Positions 9,240 to 17,718 of a stretch of 64,000 nucleotides of DNA are shown here, one piece after another. The notes below the pieces were generated by a model, which worked only from the letters and a program-made list of their open reading frames with translations, did not search any database and was not told the origin of the DNA. The DNA is from JBBATK01 sp044224515. GTDB lineage: Bacteria; Bacteroidota; Ignavibacteria; Kapaibacteriales; NICIL-2. The position numbers were made by a program, and so were the translations under genes. The DNA lies in contig JBGAKH010000001.1 in assembly GCA_044224515.1 (NCBI GenBank), forward strand, positions 372,001 to 436,000, written 5' to 3'. How positions within the stretch are numbered: position 1 is the first letter of the stretch; each line of letters begins with the position of its first letter.

Positions 9240-9517
9240 TAATCGCGATCTTCCGGTAACTCCTGAAAGCTGTAGTAGGCTACTTTTATCTCGAACTCCA
9301 TGTCGGGATGATATACGGTATTGTACTTCTCGGATGCGGACGATACAACGCGAACTTTGGCCCAGCACCCACCATCGAACTCTGTGATGTCGGCGACGCA
9401 GGTTGGTTCGTTGTTCATACGAAGAAGATAGCGCTTGCCCAAATCAGGACGTTCCTCTTTGGCTAAGATCTCATGATAGTTCGATATGTCGCGATCGGGT
9501 CGGTTTGATTTCTTCAT
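9239..9517 (-). CDS. Small conserved-looking protein of unknown function
   Basis: I do not recognise this 92-residue protein. It is soluble and mixed-charge: a basic start (MKKSNRPDRD), a central stretch of alternating hydrophobic residues that looks like a small beta fold (RYLLRMNNEPTCVADITEF, KVRVVSS), and an acidic end. It shares one base with the DUF457 gene downstream, which implies a translationally coupled pair. There is no signal peptide or membrane segment. Confidence 0.6.
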   Translation of the reverse strand: MKKSNRPDRDISNYHEILAKEERPDLGKRYLLRMNNEPTCVADITEFDGGCWAKVRVVSSASEKYNTVYHPDMEFEIKVAYYSFQELPEDRD

Positions 9518-9569
9518 AACATGCTATTGGTTTGGGATATCCGCTTCTTGCCGGAGCACAAATCTCGCA

Positions 9570-9588
9570 GGCGCAGCAACGCTGCGCC
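9570..9588. repeat. GC-rich intergenic hairpin
   Basis: A perfect 8-bp stem GGCGCAGC/GCTGCGCC with loop AAC, lying between the TPR gene and the small unknown gene. No T-tract follows on either strand, so it is not a standard intrinsic terminator. Confidence 0.45.
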
Positions 9589-9601
9589 ATGAAGAAGAAG
9601 A

Positions 9602-10699
9602 CTAATTGTAATAAAATCGACTAAATCTGTTCGTTTCGTTCATGCGAAGCGGATGTTCCTGCATCCACTTCATCAAAGCCATGTAATCCTTCTTGTGTTC
9701 GTCAATATAGGCCTTGAATTCCAAAGGCTTTGCGAATTGCATGAGATGGTATGTATAGGCTGTGTGCAAGCCGACGTCAAGCAGCTGTTTGTGTCGCTCA
9801 ATAACGGGATTCGCGAAGGTTTTGTCGTAGCCACCCGCATACCAAGACTTCGTAAACAGAGTTTGCATGGTGTCAATACTAGCAACAGGAATCTCGAAGT
9901 CTCGGAAGAAACGCAGAGGCTCGGCACCTTTGGTCATCAATCGGTTGAATACATCTTCGAAGGACTCTCTGTTCGCTTGCGAGGCATCGGTAACACCTTT
10001 TCTAACTTTACTGTACACCATGGCATGCGAGGTCTTGAAGTCCTCGTACACTGTGTTATGAGCACTGAAAAGCATGGTTGACATAAGCGAGGCATGTGTC
10101 GGATTGGGATCGATATTCATGAGTAGTTCCGCATAGAGTACCGTCCAGATTTTCTCGTTTCCCGACGAGTAACTGCGAGCCGCCCAGTAGTAGTTTGCAA
10201 TCAGGCTCGGTTCAACTTGTATTCCTTCTTCGAACTCATCCAACGCGGACTCTAAATTTCGCTGTTGTAGCTGGAGTAAGCCCAGTTCAAGGTGCATCTT
10301 TCCGGACTGCGGAAATCTGGTGAGACCCTCCTGCAGAACTTCTCGAGCTTTCACGGTGTCATCCTTCTCGGAATAACAATTCGCAAGAAGTTGGAAGTAC
10401 TTATCAGTTGCACCGGTTTTGTTCTTTACACTATGCAGGATAGCAATTGCCGAATCCTGATTTTTCAGAAGTGCAAACGCAAGAGCCATTTCGTAACGGA
10501 GATCCGAGTTGTTCGGCTCACTCTTCCACGCGATACGCAGCTGCACAAGTGCACTGTCATACTTCTTAAGCTCAAAATACTTCAGTGCTCGCTGCAGTGC
10601 GGTAGCTGAGGCTGCGGCTGTTGCTGCGGGTGGCAGCAGAGCCACAAGCAAACAACTGATGCCGATAGCGATAACAAAGCTGCGAAGTGAATTCATCAT
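9602..10699 (-). CDS. Exported tetratricopeptide-repeat protein
   Basis: A 365-residue protein with an N-terminal signal peptide (hydrophobic core SFVIAIGISCLLVALL, then an Ala-rich cleavage region) followed by four to five TPR units at about 30-190. An example unit is ALKYFELKKYDSALVQL. The rest (about 190-365) matches no domain I recognise. TPR proteins of this kind scaffold periplasmic or surface complexes. I start at the ATG at 10699 because an AAGG ribosome-binding site sits 9 bp upstream. The ATG at 10708 is only one base from that site. It follows the SDR gene by 12 bp. Confidence 0.78.
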   Translation of the reverse strand: MMNSLRSFVIAIGISCLLVALLPPAATAAASATALQRALKYFELKKYDSALVQLRIAWKSEPNNSDLRYEMALAFALLKNQDSAIAILHSVKNKTGATDKYFQLLANCYSEKDDTVKAREVLQEGLTRFPQSGKMHLELGLLQLQQRNLESALDEFEEGIQVEPSLIANYYWAARSYSSGNEKIWTVLYAELLMNIDPNPTHASLMSTMLFSAHNTVYEDFKTSHAMVYSKVRKGVTDASQANRESFEDVFNRLMTKGAEPLRFFRDFEIPVASIDTMQTLFTKSWYAGGYDKTFANPVIERHKQLLDVGLHTAYTYHLMQFAKPLEFKAYIDEHKKDYMALMKWMQEHPLRMNETNRFSRFYYN

Positions 10700-10711
10700 G
10701 CTTAGCATACC

Positions 10712-11539
10712 TTAAAAACCATACTGAGTAAAACCACCGTCAACGGCGATGCATTGTCCGGTGATATAGGACGAAGCCGGAAGTGCCAAAAAACTTATGG
10801 TATGCGCCACTTCGTCCACAGTTCCAATACGTCGTAGAGGTGTACGCGATACAACTTCATCGTGATACTCAGGCTTAGACAAGACTCCTTCAGTTAATGG
10901 AGTACGTATGTACCACGGAGCAACGGCATTCACGCGAATATTGTCTTTAGCCCACTCCACTGCCAGATATCTGGACATGTGTATGAGAGCCGCTTTGGTC
11001 ATCGAATACGGCGAGCCTGTACGCGCATAGGTCAATCCGTTTGTCGACGCTACATTGATGATGCTGGCTCCACCTGCTGCCACAAGAGTCGTGTACAGAG
11101 AGCGACAAAGGTCAAAGGCAGAATGCAGATTCGTCTCAAACAGCAGACGAATCTCTTCGTCTGTATATTCAGTGGTAGACTTGCGAATGTTGGTGCCCAC
11201 ATTGTTGACCAGCACGTGGATTTTCTGCTCGCGCTGCGACAGATCGTGGACCAAATTCTTGCGTTGCTCGCTTAGCGAAAGATCTGCAACCAATCCAGCG
11301 GCATCATAGCCCTTCGCTTGAAGCTCGTCAACACATCGCTGTAGTTCATCACTGCTGCGCGCAACGAGATACACTTTCGCCCCGAAAGAAGCCAGCTCCT
11401 CTGCGGCTGCCCGACCGATGCCTTTTGTGGCACCGGTTACGACAGCAATACAGTTCTTGAGTGACCACACGCTCGCCGTCCTTCCAAGGGAAGAGTGCTG
11501 CGTCGGCGCATCCGGTTGTTGCAAATCAATATTAGACAT
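10712..11539 (-). CDS. Short-chain dehydrogenase/reductase
   Basis: A 275-residue NAD(P)-dependent oxidoreductase of the classical SDR family. Visible are the cofactor motif TGATKGIG, the structural NNVG motif, and the catalytic Ser followed by YSMTK, which holds the Tyr and Lys. The C terminus GQCIAVDGG is standard. It resembles tropinone-reductase-like and 3-oxoacyl-ACP-reductase-like members, and the substrate is not evident. About 30 poorly conserved residues precede the core. The ATG at 11539 overlaps the end of fumC by 8 bp, suggesting coupled translation. A longer frame running into fumC is unlikely. Confidence 0.88.
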   Translation of the reverse strand: MSNIDLQQPDAPTQHSSLGRTASVWSLKNCIAVVTGATKGIGRAAAEELASFGAKVYLVARSSDELQRCVDELQAKGYDAAGLVADLSLSEQRKNLVHDLSQREQKIHVLVNNVGTNIRKSTTEYTDEEIRLLFETNLHSAFDLCRSLYTTLVAAGGASIINVASTNGLTYARTGSPYSMTKAALIHMSRYLAVEWAKDNIRVNAVAPWYIRTPLTEGVLSKPEYHDEVVSRTPLRRIGTVDEVAHTISFLALPASSYITGQCIAVDGGFTQYGF

Positions 11540-12917
11540 TAGGTCCGAGCATTTCTTCAGGTTTAACCAAAGCATCGAATCGATCACCATCCAAAATCTC
11601 GAGGTCGATGGCTGCTTGTCGCAGCGTTCCTCCGGTTTTATGGGCATGCTTGGCGATTTTCGCGGCCTTATCATATCCAATATGCGGATTCAAAGCCGTC
11701 ACCAACATGAGTGTGTTCTTATTGTAATAATCAAGTTTGGCAACATTTGGTTCAATTCCGTGTGCACAATGTTCTTCAAACATGATACAGGTATCTCCAA
11801 GGAGTCTCACGCTCTGAAGGAAATTGTAGATGATCACAGGTTTAAACACATTCAACTCAAAGTTTCCGGATGCTCCACCCATGTTGATTGCAACATCGTT
11901 ACCGAACACTTGAGCAGCAACCATGGTCATAGCCTCACTCTGCGTCGGATTTACTTTGCCGGGCATAATCGAAGAACCAGGCTCATTTTCCGGGATGTAA
12001 ATTTCGTTCAAGCCACAACGTGGTCCGGATGCCATCCAACGAACATCATTCGCGATCTTCATGAGAGACGCGGCCAGAGTCTTCAAAGCTCCGTGGGCGA
12101 AAACAAGAGCATCGTGTGCCGCGAGAGACTCAAACTTGTTTGGTGCTGTAACAAATGGAAGACCGGTTAGCTCGGCAATTTTTGCAGCACCACGAACCGC
12201 AAATTCCGGGTGCGTATTGAGTCCGGTACCAACCGCAGTACCACCCAAGGCAAGCTCATAAAGACCTTTCAGACTAAACTGAATGCGTTCTATATCGTTA
12301 CTGAGCTGCTGAACATATCCGCCAAACTCTTGTCCCAACGTTACAGGTGTTGCATCCATTAAGTGTGTACGACCGCTCTTGATCAGGCCGCTGAACTCCT
12401 CTGATTTTGCAGCCAAGGTTTGACGTAGCTTCTCAACAGCCGGTAAAAGATGATGCACCAATTGTTCCGCAGCAGCAATGTGCATCGCCGTCGGAAATGT
12501 GTCGTTCGAACTCTGCGCTTTGTTCACATCGTCATTGGGATGTACGGGCTTTTTCGAACCCATTTCCCCACCCGCTATCTCAATCGCACGATTCGAAATG
12601 ACTTCATTGGTGTTCATGTTGGTTTGAGTACCCGAACCTGTCTGCCAAATCGACAATGGGAAATGTGCATCAAGAGTTCCGGCAATCACTTCGTCTGCAG
12701 CCTGAGTAATCAATTGATAGGTTTCTGCACCAAGGGTTCCGACATCGTGATTTACGGCCGCGGCAGCCTTTTTAAGAATTCCTAGTGCGCGTATCAATTC
12801 ACGCGGCATACGCTCAATACCTATTGCGAAGTGAACGAGCGAACGAGCGGTTTGAGCGCCATAATACTTGTCGGAAGGAACCTCGATGGTTCCCATGGTA
12901 TCAGATTCTAAACGCAT
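11532..12917 (-). CDS. fumC: Fumarate hydratase class II
   Basis: FumC reversibly hydrates fumarate to L-malate in the TCA cycle. The 461-residue protein has the N-terminal pattern ESDTMGTIEVPSDKYYGAQT, the TGSGTQTNMNxNEV segment, the SSNDTFPTAM region and the superfamily signature GSSIMPGKVNP near residue 315. Length and motif set match the iron-independent homotetrameric class. Aspartase shares the fold, but GSSIMPGKVNPTQ and the other motifs favour fumarase. Confidence 0.95.
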   Translation of the reverse strand: MRLESDTMGTIEVPSDKYYGAQTARSLVHFAIGIERMPRELIRALGILKKAAAAVNHDVGTLGAETYQLITQAADEVIAGTLDAHFPLSIWQTGSGTQTNMNTNEVISNRAIEIAGGEMGSKKPVHPNDDVNKAQSSNDTFPTAMHIAAAEQLVHHLLPAVEKLRQTLAAKSEEFSGLIKSGRTHLMDATPVTLGQEFGGYVQQLSNDIERIQFSLKGLYELALGGTAVGTGLNTHPEFAVRGAAKIAELTGLPFVTAPNKFESLAAHDALVFAHGALKTLAASLMKIANDVRWMASGPRCGLNEIYIPENEPGSSIMPGKVNPTQSEAMTMVAAQVFGNDVAINMGGASGNFELNVFKPVIIYNFLQSVRLLGDTCIMFEEHCAHGIEPNVAKLDYYNKNTLMLVTALNPHIGYDKAAKIAKHAHKTGGTLRQAAIDLEILDGDRFDALVKPEEMLGPNV

Positions 12918-12998
12918 GACCTTCAGAGACTATAGTGAGACACGATGGTGGATTACACCCGATGGAATGAGACTGCATGACGTGCCAGCTGCAAGGAC

Positions 12999-13793
12999 CT
13001 ATCGAAAACCTACGGAGAGAGACAGAAACAAACCGTTGAAGTCTTTCATAGGCAGATTTCGCACACTCTCCACACCGTCTCCCCCGTAGGGTAAAACATA
13101 GTATCGTACTGCGAAATTGATGTAGGTCTTTTCGGTATTCCGGATTAACGCTCCGCAGCCCAAAAAACCACCGGGACGTACAAAACTAAGGGCAGAGCCG
13201 ATGGATTGAAAGAAATCGTTTGAGTAAGGGTCGTAACTACCCACTAACACCCAGTTTGCCCCCATGCCGGCATTGACGTACGGACGCATGTTTTGCGTCA
13301 TGGCATCGGCGAATAGCACCCTTGTCACACTAAGCATGAACGGTAAAACAAGCACGCGATGCACTTTATTCGGTACATAGGTATACTTGCCATCTTGAAT
13401 TTCAAACTCAGCACTTCTTCGAGCTGCCGAAATCACAAAATCAGCCGCTAAAGATGTATTCTCCCACAGGTCGATTTGGTAAAACGCGCCGCCTGCATAG
13501 CCCGATCCCGATATGGCCACGGTCGGTCCATACATGATGGCTGATCCACCGGACTGTGATGTCGATGTCAGTAGTGATTTGGATGGTTCAAAGATGTAAA
13601 GGGTGTCGTCAGAGAGTGCTTCGGTCGGACCGCTGCCCATATCTCCGCTGAACCGGGCAGATGAGACCGTCAAACTCGGCTGAACTCGATGTGACACCTG
13701 TGCATGGCAAGGCGCCAATGACATGAACGCAATGCTGCAGTACACGAGCAGTAGTCCCGCGGCGGGTATGAATGTCTTCGAAAAGCTGATCAT
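12999..13793 (-). CDS. Predicted outer-membrane beta-barrel protein, unknown role
   Basis: A 264-residue protein with a signal peptide (hydrophobic core AAGLLLVYCSIAFMSL, cleavage after a CHAQ-like site). A Ser/Thr-rich region follows, then alternating hydrophobic strands ending SLSVGFR. A final aromatic-x-Arg/Phe strand and many Gly and aromatic residues fit a small outer-membrane barrel. I know no named family. It stands 81 bp upstream of fumC on the same strand, with a 400-bp region upstream. Confidence 0.6.
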   Translation of the reverse strand: MISFSKTFIPAAGLLLVYCSIAFMSLAPCHAQVSHRVQPSLTVSSARFSGDMGSGPTEALSDDTLYIFEPSKSLLTSTSQSGGSAIMYGPTVAISGSGYAGGAFYQIDLWENTSLAADFVISAARRSAEFEIQDGKYTYVPNKVHRVLVLPFMLSVTRVLFADAMTQNMRPYVNAGMGANWVLVGSYDPYSNDFFQSIGSALSFVRPGGFLGCGALIRNTEKTYINFAVRYYVLPYGGDGVESVRNLPMKDFNGLFLSLSVGFR

Positions 13794-14193
13794 ATGCCAA
13801 ATCTATGTGCTGCTGTCGACAACGGCACAATCTACGCCGTTCGTGGTGCAAATCTAGTCGGTTGACGTCCAACGAACAGGAGCATTGTGCAGCATCCGAA
13901 ACGCGTCCCGCTGCCGATGGTAGGACAATTGAACGTATGGCCGGGTGAAAATCGACGTCAACTTCAGGTCCAACGCTTGGCAAAAAGTGAGAGCACGTCG
14001 GTCCCTCAGATCGCTCATGCATACAGGACAATTCCCGCGTGCCTCTGCGCTCTTGGGCTGAGTTGCACAAAAAAAAACAGACCCCGAACTATGGAGTCTG
14101 TTGTAAGCTACTTTTCCGTTTAGAGGACTTCGTCGCTGTTTCGCGCCGCCAAAAGCCTACGTCTTGCATCCGGCCTTCGTCTCGAGCAGGGTA
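13794..14193. other. Intergenic region holding the sigma-factor terminator
   Basis: About 400 bp separate the outer-membrane protein from the sigma-factor gene. An open frame here on the minus strand runs through the terminator annotated below and into the signal peptide region of the next gene, and it has no family resemblance. The remainder should carry the promoter of the outer-membrane protein gene. No RNA gene was recognised. Confidence 0.55.
14068..14102 (-). terminator. Intrinsic terminator of the sigma-factor gene
   Basis: On the minus strand a stem with arms at 14096-14102 and 14076-14082 (AACAGAC/GTCTGTT, plus two inner GC pairs after a mismatch) is followed by a run of nine T residues. 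It lies about 90 bp after the rpoD stop codon. Confidence 0.8.
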
Positions 14194-15057
14194 CTAACCC
14201 AAATACGTACGCAATGATTTGGAGCGAGAAGCGTGACGCAGGCGACGGATTGCCTTCTCCTTGATCTGGCGAACGCGCTCACGCGTAAGGTTAAACTTCT
14301 CGCCGATTTCTTCCAAAGTCAAGCACTGCTTATCCTCAAGACCGAAATACAAGCGAATAACTTCTGCTTCACGTTCGGACAAGGTCTTGAGCACTTGTTG
14401 GACTTCAATACGCAATGATTCCAACATTAAGTCTGAGTCCGGAGGCGGCTGCAGATCGTTGGGGAGAATATCCAAAAGTCGATTGTCTTCCCCTTGTACA
14501 AAAGGAGCATCAACCGAAAGATGTCGGCCGGAAATCTTGATGGTCTCAGCAATCTCGGCAATACTCATTTCCAACTGCTCAGCCAACTCGGCTGCTGTTG
14601 GTTCGCGCTCATAGAGCTGTTCCAACTCTGAAAACTTCTTTCCGATCTTATTCAATGCTCCGACGCGATTCAAAGGCAAGCGAACAATACGAGATTGCTC
14701 AGCAAGTGCTTGAAGGATGGACTGACGAATCCACCACACTGCGTAGGAAATAAACTTGAAGCCACGTGTTTCGTCGAAACGCTTGGCTGCTTTAATCAAG
14801 CCCAAGTTACCTTCGTTAATCAAGTCGCCCAATGACAGACCTTGATTCTGATACTGCTTCGCCACGGAAACGACAAATCGCAAATTCGCTTTGACGAGGC
14901 GTTCCAATGCGATCTCGCCCTCGGCATTGCCGCGCTTAATTGCCTGCGCAAGCACAATCTCATCGTTTCCTGTCAACAATTCGACGCGACCAATCTCCTG
15001 CAAGTACTTGTCGAGTGACTGGCTCTCACGATTCGTGTATTGTTTCGTTATTCTCAT
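14194..15057 (-). CDS. rpoD: Primary sigma-70 factor, compact type
   Basis: A 287-residue sigma-70 factor. Region 1.2 starts at DKYLQEIGRVELLT. Region 2 holds NEGNLGLIKAAKRFD and FKFISYAVWWIRQSI, used for core binding and -10 recognition. Region 3 follows, and region 4 ends in the helix-turn-helix TLEEIGEKFNLTRERVRQIKEKAIRRLR, used for -35 recognition. Region 1.1 is missing. That compact form is the housekeeping sigma factor of Bacteroidota and relatives, whose promoters differ from the E. coli consensus. It is monocistronic and ends at a clear terminator. An RpoS-like role is less likely given the length and motif match. Confidence 0.92.
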   Translation of the reverse strand: MRITKQYTNRESQSLDKYLQEIGRVELLTGNDEIVLAQAIKRGNAEGEIALERLVKANLRFVVSVAKQYQNQGLSLGDLINEGNLGLIKAAKRFDETRGFKFISYAVWWIRQSILQALAEQSRIVRLPLNRVGALNKIGKKFSELEQLYEREPTAAELAEQLEMSIAEIAETIKISGRHLSVDAPFVQGEDNRLLDILPNDLQPPPDSDLMLESLRIEVQQVLKTLSEREAEVIRLYFGLEDKQCLTLEEIGEKFNLTRERVRQIKEKAIRRLRHASRSKSLRTYLG

Positions 15058-15158
15058 TCTCTGTCCACTGATAATATAAATGGCACTTCCGCACCATCGA
15101 CGCTGATTGCCGATGCTTCGCCCTGTGCGAGACTGTTATAGTTCACACGGACAACATG

Positions 15159-15671
15159 TCATAAACGGTCGGAATCAGGCGTTATTGTCGGAATATCAAG
15201 CCGCGAATATACGGATTTGAAGCGAATGCTCAGCACGGGAAGTTTGGAAAAGCTTGAAATCGCCGCCGTTATCGCTATTCTTAGAGGTACATCGCAGTCC
15301 ATGGCGGATAGGATACGGAGATATTCAGCTACCGTAATTGCATAACGAGGTGGCAAACCAAGCGGTCTCATCAAGCTCAGCACTTTCATTGCGGCGCTTT
15401 TCTGAGCGTCGTTGCGGGCCTCCGCCAATACTTCCGTGCATTGCAGCACGCCGGTATAACAAATCGAGGATGCAAGCGCGCGTCTCAAAATCCATGCGTC
15501 TGCATCAGCTCGAAGAAATGCCAGGATAATCTCGGTTTCCACAAGCAAGCCTTGATGAGTCTCCGCACTCGAGACCTTCTCCGATGTTGATGATTGTTTC
15601 GACTCGATCGTATTGGCGGTGTTCGGCTCCGTTGCGGGCAAATGAGTCGAAGATTTCAGCTCTTGCTCCAA
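15159..15671 (-). CDS. PIN-domain-like protein with degenerate active site (toxin-like partner)
   Basis: A 170-residue protein. The first 45 residues are Ser/Thr/Glu-rich and probably disordered. From about residue 43 the pattern fits a PIN nuclease fold: LVETEIILAFLR where toxins have DTNILL, then TGVLQCTEVLAEA (the usual S/T..E helix), then LRIAITAAI and PVLSIRFKSVY where toxins have DALIAA and LLTRN..DF. Only the middle Glu clearly survives; the first and later Asp positions read Glu, Arg and Ser. Nuclease activity is therefore doubtful. Translation starts at TTG directly behind a very strong AGGAGGGGG site, which lies inside the end of the upstream small gene, so the two genes are coupled. 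The family call is inference from pattern, not a database match. Confidence 0.5.
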   Translation of the reverse strand: MEQELKSSTHLPATEPNTANTIESKQSSTSEKVSSAETHQGLLVETEIILAFLRADADAWILRRALASSICYTGVLQCTEVLAEARNDAQKSAAMKVLSLMRPLGLPPRYAITVAEYLRILSAMDCDVPLRIAITAAISSFSKLPVLSIRFKSVYSRLDIPTITPDSDRL

Positions 15672-15868
15672 GCCCCCTCCTGCCTGAGTCCTTCTACCAC
15701 AGTCTGTTCTTCCAGATGTTGTACTCGAGCAATGTTCAGGACTTCGTTGTAAAGGAGATTCTGTGGTTCAAGCTCCACGGTCTGTCCGGCATAGGCTCGA
15801 AGCTTCTTCATGGCGGCAGAATCACAATGCAACGAACCATCTTCTAACACGGTAGCAAGTAGTTTCAT
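15656..15868 (-). CDS. Small antitoxin-like protein (AF2212/DUF104-like)
   Basis: A 70-residue protein. The N terminus MKLLATVLEDGSLHC followed by LRAYAGQTVELEP resembles small antitoxins of the AF2212-like type (pattern MKxxxAvxExGxl...l.eGqxVev), and the second half is helical and acidic. It has an excellent ribosome-binding site (AAGGA, 7 bp before the ATG). It overlaps the PIN-like gene by 16 bp, the usual antitoxin-first order of VapBC modules. The assignment rests on layout and faint similarity. Confidence 0.5.
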   Translation of the reverse strand: MKLLATVLEDGSLHCDSAAMKKLRAYAGQTVELEPQNLLYNEVLNIARVQHLEEQTVVEGLRQEGAWSKS

Positions 15869-16017
15869 GTGAGTATCCTTTCATCACCTCGAGTCTATGA
15901 ACTTCCTACAAGACGTGCTTAGCGTCCGACTTTGATTCTACGCATCATACAGTAGCTTGGCTGTTACACACTCAGTTCCTTGGTTCGCGTCAAAATGGAA
16001 AAGCGACACAGAGGTAA

Positions 16018-17718
16018 TTAGCGAGTAGCCACGGGTGTGCGCAGCAAACTCTTGTAGGCTTCGCTTAAAGCCAAGTCTGACGCTTTCTGTATCAGCTCGT
16101 CATCTTTCATTACATAGCGTAAGACTTGACGATCCGAGTAAAACCGTGAGCGAATGTCTTTGTCGAGCATCTTGGCTAAGACAGCTGCATGAACTCTGAA
16201 CATTTTTTGTTGTTCACGCTGAATGAGAGACTCGGCCTCTTCCAATTGCTTAACGACGCCGGGGGAAAATTTCTGCTCCGACAACAATTTCTTGGCTTCT
16301 TCAACTTTCTTGAGCGACGTACTTTGGTACTTAAAGTTTTGCCGACCGGCGAATTTCTCTAAGTCATCAATGAGAGCGGCCGCATTAAAATTTGTCGGCA
16401 GCTCTTTCTTGTTGGCACTATACTCATTGGCAAAGCGAAACAGCATATCTTTTTCAACGAGCTCACGAACGAACTCTCCTTGCTCCTTGTCCTTGATCAC
16501 GGAATCCGGAGCGATACCTGTTCCGTCCTTTACGGCGCGGCGAGCAGCTGTATAAAAAACTCGCGGGGCGGAGGAGGTGTCGTTAATGCCTGCACGCTTC
16601 TTCCCGTAGTCTATGCGCTGAACACAACGACCGGAGGGACAGTAATATCGCTGTGTCGTCAGCTTCAAATTTGTTCCGTAACTCACATTGAACTGCGACT
16701 GTACTAATCCCTTGCCGAACGAGTTAACGCCGCAAATCACGGCTCTATCTTGATCCTGCAAGCATCCGGCAACAACTTCACTGGCTGAAGCCGAAGCCGA
16801 GTTTACCAACACGACGAGCGGAACTTCAGCTTCGTAGGGCACCCCACTGTTTGTATAGATGCGAGGCTCGACGTTGTTTCGACCTTTGGTGCTGACGATT
16901 GTCGCACCGTTTTTCACAAAGAGTTCGCAGATGTTGATGGCGGCGTCCAACAAGCCTCCCGGGTTATCACGCAAGTCCAAAATGTAGCCATTCATCGGAC
17001 CAATCTTTCGCAGTGAGTCAATGGCTCCACGCACTTCAGCCAAAGATCGTCTAGAAAAGCGCTCCAGTTTGATCACACCAACGCCATTCGCCAGTCGAGT
17101 GATATAAGGAACCGAAGAAACCGTGACACGTCGGCGCAGCAAAGTAAAACTGATGGTGTCGGACATTCCGTCGCGTAATACGCGTACTACGCACGATGAG
17201 CTGTCTTCCCCACGTGTGAACTTTCGCAATTCTTTCGAGCTAATGCGCAGTGTTGGGTGCCCATCTATCGAAACGAGACGATCTCCAACTCGCAAACCTG
17301 CGACATGAGCAGCATAACCATCCGCTATGGCGGTAATGCTGAGCATACTGTCGTGCACACCCGCCTGAATTCCTAAACCAATGTACTGTCCACTAACCTG
17401 AGAATCAAAATCCTCGGATTGTTCTTGATCCATGTAGACAGAATAAGGATCGAGTGTCGACATCATAGCGTCAATGCCACTGCGCACGAATTGTTCGGGA
17501 TCAACGTCGTCCACGTAGTCAGTAGTAGCCCGTCGAAACACTTCACCGAAGGTTTCAATCGACTTGTTGATCTTATAATATGTGCCATCCGTACCGGGAG
17601 ACCAAGCGCTAACAACGATAACGGTCGCTCCCAAAAGCATGAGAGTATAGACAGCACCGACCCGCGGAAAATGGAGGCGAATGCGATGTCGGAGACTAGA
17701 GAATGCGTTCAAGGACAT
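16018..17718 (-). CDS. C-terminal processing protease, S41 family
   Basis: A 566-residue carboxy-terminal protease (CtpA/Prc type). Parts in order: a signal anchor at about 25-42, an N-terminal helical region with DYVDDVDPEQFVRSGIDAM, a PDZ domain at about 105-185 (IGLGIQAG, VAGLRVGDRLVSIDG), and the S41 core with LDLRDNPGGLL. The catalytic Ser is in SASASASEVVAG near 306 and the Lys in NSFGKGLVQ near 334. A helical C-terminal extension of about 150 residues follows. These enzymes degrade or trim periplasmic proteins. I start at the ATG at 17718, which overlaps the end of glyS by 23 bp; a longer frame from 17796 would lie deeper in glyS. Confidence 0.92.
   Translation of the reverse strand: MSLNAFSSLRHRIRLHFPRVGAVYTLMLLGATVIVVSAWSPGTDGTYYKINKSIETFGEVFRRATTDYVDDVDPEQFVRSGIDAMMSTLDPYSVYMDQEQSEDFDSQVSGQYIGLGIQAGVHDSMLSITAIADGYAAHVAGLRVGDRLVSIDGHPTLRISSKELRKFTRGEDSSSCVVRVLRDGMSDTISFTLLRRRVTVSSVPYITRLANGVGVIKLERFSRRSLAEVRGAIDSLRKIGPMNGYILDLRDNPGGLLDAAINICELFVKNGATIVSTKGRNNVEPRIYTNSGVPYEAEVPLVVLVNSASASASEVVAGCLQDQDRAVICGVNSFGKGLVQSQFNVSYGTNLKLTTQRYYCPSGRCVQRIDYGKKRAGINDTSSAPRVFYTAARRAVKDGTGIAPDSVIKDKEQGEFVRELVEKDMLFRFANEYSANKKELPTNFNAAALIDDLEKFAGRQNFKYQSTSLKKVEEAKKLLSEQKFSPGVVKQLEEAESLIQREQQKMFRVHAAVLAKMLDKDIRSRFYSDRQVLRYVMKDDELIQKASDLALSEAYKSLLRTPVATR

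Noticed and set aside
13609..14070. A 153-residue open frame on the minus strand
   Set aside because: It overlaps the signal peptide region of the outer-membrane protein gene in another frame, starts inside the T-tract and stem of the sigma-factor terminator, and has no recognisable domain.
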